This document shows, in pieces, positions 5,773-6,346 of a stretch of DNA of 6,346 bases; position 1 is the stretch's first letter, and each line of letters starts with the position of its first letter. The notes under the pieces were generated by a model. The model was not told where the DNA came from, ran no database searches, and saw only the letters and a list, made by a program, of their open reading frames with translations. The DNA comes from BOG-933 sp037147415. Its GTDB lineage: Bacteria > Pseudomonadota > Alphaproteobacteria > Azospirillales > Azospirillaceae. The DNA is taken from positions 1 to 6,346 of the forward strand of contig JBAWVF010000210.1 of assembly GCA_037147415.1 (NCBI GenBank). Reading direction: 5' to 3'. Both the position numbers and the translations under genes were made by a program.

Positions 5773-6143
5773 ATAAGGCTGTTTCGAATAATCCGCCCGG
5801 AAACACAACCGATCATGCTGGGCCGAGCGCCGAGCGACGGCTGGAACTTGGCGGGCGCCTGACCATCCATCGGGCGGGACAGATGTGGGGCGAAGTCCTG
5901 GGCGCTTTGGCTTCGTGCCGGCAACTGACGCTCGACGCCAGCGCTCTCGAAGAGGTGGATATTGCGGGATTGCAGCTCCTGATCGCAGCCCGACGCAGCG
6001 CGGCGGCGGCTGGCAAATCGGTTCGGCTGGCGACCCCTCCCAACGAGGCATTGCTGCTGGCGCTGTATACCACCGGCTTTCGCTCTACGGCCAATGCTGG
6101 GCCGAGCGCCGAGCAGGATGGATTTTGGTGGGGAAGGAGCTAA
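5769..6143 (+). CDS. STAS-domain protein, 124 aa (MlaB/anti-anti-sigma-like fold)
   Basis: A small cytoplasmic protein of the SpoIIAA/MlaB-like STAS class. The domain covers about residues 24-107. The key segment is LTLDASALEEVDIAGLQLLI (53-72), followed by a helix AARRSAAAAGK and a strand SVRLATPP. SpoIIAA has D-S-S-G, with the first Ser phosphorylated; here the motif is D64-I-A-G67, so regulation by Ser phosphorylation looks impossible. STAS genes of this type beside cheY/cheA genes are common in proteobacterial chemotaxis-like clusters, where their role is poorly known. ATG 5769 overlaps the stop of the upstream regulator; CheY starts 6 bases after its TAA. The domain is bracketed by two copies of the peptide AGPSAE, encoded by an exact 21-bp direct repeat. 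GC is high: 5941-6000 counts 38 of 60. Confidence 0.85.
   Translation: MNKAVSNNPPGNTTDHAGPSAERRLELGGRLTIHRAGQMWGEVLGALASCRQLTLDASALEEVDIAGLQLLIAARRSAAAAGKSVRLATPPNEALLLALYTTGFRSTANAGPSAEQDGFWWGRS
5815..5835 (+). repeat. 21-bp direct repeat, copy 1 (before the STAS domain)
   Basis: The 21 bases 5815-5835 are identical to 6094-6114. This copy encodes H16-AGPSAE just ahead of the first STAS strand. The offset is 279 bases, a multiple of three, so both copies are read in the same frame. Confidence 0.9.
6094..6114 (+). repeat. 21-bp direct repeat, copy 2 (after the STAS domain)
   Basis: Identical to 5815-5835. It encodes N109-AGPSAE, after the last STAS helix and 10 codons before the stop. Flanking bases differ on both sides. 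Confidence 0.9.
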
Positions 6144-6149
6144 TCGAAA

Positions 6150-6346
6150 ATGACGAAGAAGATTCTCAGCGTCGACGATTCCGCGAGCGTGCGCCAGATG
6201 GTGACCTTTGTGCTGGAGACCGTCGGCTATGAAACGGTCCAGGCGGAGGATGGCAAGGCCGCGCTGGCTCTGCTCAAAACCACCCCGGTCGACATGATCG
6301 TCACCGATCTCAACATGCCGAACCTCAACGGCATCGAGTTGATCAA
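6150..6346 (+). CDS. CheY-like response regulator, 5' part (runs off the window)
   Basis: The first 65 residues of a receiver protein are present: MTKKILSVDDSASVRQMV with D9/D10, then phospho-acceptor D53 in MIVTDLNMPNLNG. The very short N-terminus and the S-V-D-D-S-x-S-V-R-Q-M motif are those of chemotaxis CheY proteins, which shuttle phosphate from CheA to a target. The switch Thr and conserved Lys lie beyond the window, so whether an output domain follows cannot be seen. AAGGAG (6134-6139) precedes the ATG by 10 bases, inside the end of the STAS gene. It is third in the regulator-STAS-CheY operon. GC-rich codons match the STAS gene and not the first regulator. Confidence 0.9.
   Translation, partial: MTKKILSVDDSASVRQMVTFVLETVGYETVQAEDGKAALALLKTTPVDMIVTDLNMPNLNGIELI

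Noticed and set aside
1..6346. CRISPR arrays, tRNA, rRNA or riboswitches
   Set aside because: No regularly spaced repeats, no tRNA cloverleaf arms and no conserved RNA motif were found by reading either strand.

Overview
The window reads as bacterial DNA, most likely from a Pseudomonadota and, by the style of the STAS/CheY genes, plausibly an alphaproteobacterium of the Rhodospirillales type. That placement is inference from protein style, not from a marker gene. Base composition is uneven: GC-rich at the right end (STAS and CheY genes) and AT-rich around the lectin gene, its upstream region and the first response regulator.

Left block (1-2660). A 3' gene fragment on the + strand ends at 195 and is followed by a hairpin with a short T run. 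Facing it is a minus-strand cassette read from about 2600 down to 271: a small LecB-like (PA-IIL type) calcium lectin (2545-2168), a 508-residue caspase-like / C25-like cysteine peptidase with HG and ECCYGG motifs (2121-595), and an 84-residue hypothetical protein (525-271). Intergenic gaps are 46 and 69 bases. A perfect TTGACA box and a 14-bp perfect palindrome lie upstream of the lectin. I know of no described system made of these three genes, and this is the most interesting part of the window.

Middle block (2660-3242). This stretch has no intact gene. It carries a decayed, frameshifted piece of an IS66-type OrfA transposase (helix-turn-helix part only), a sign of past mobile-element activity between the lectin/peptidase cassette and the signalling genes.

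Right block (3243-6346). A minus-strand receiver-PAS-histidine kinase (3243-4775) diverges, across a 541-base AT-rich regulatory gap, from a + strand operon: a single-domain response regulator (5317-5772), a small STAS protein overlapping it by 4 bases (5769-6143), and a CheY-like receiver that runs off the window (6150-). The kinase and first regulator probably work together. STAS + CheY is the usual front end of a chemotaxis-type cluster, so cheA/cheW-type genes are expected beyond 6346. The gap contains repeated ATTACAG elements and an 18-bp dyad next to a plausible sigma-70 promoter. The STAS gene has an exact 21-bp in-frame direct repeat on either side of its domain.
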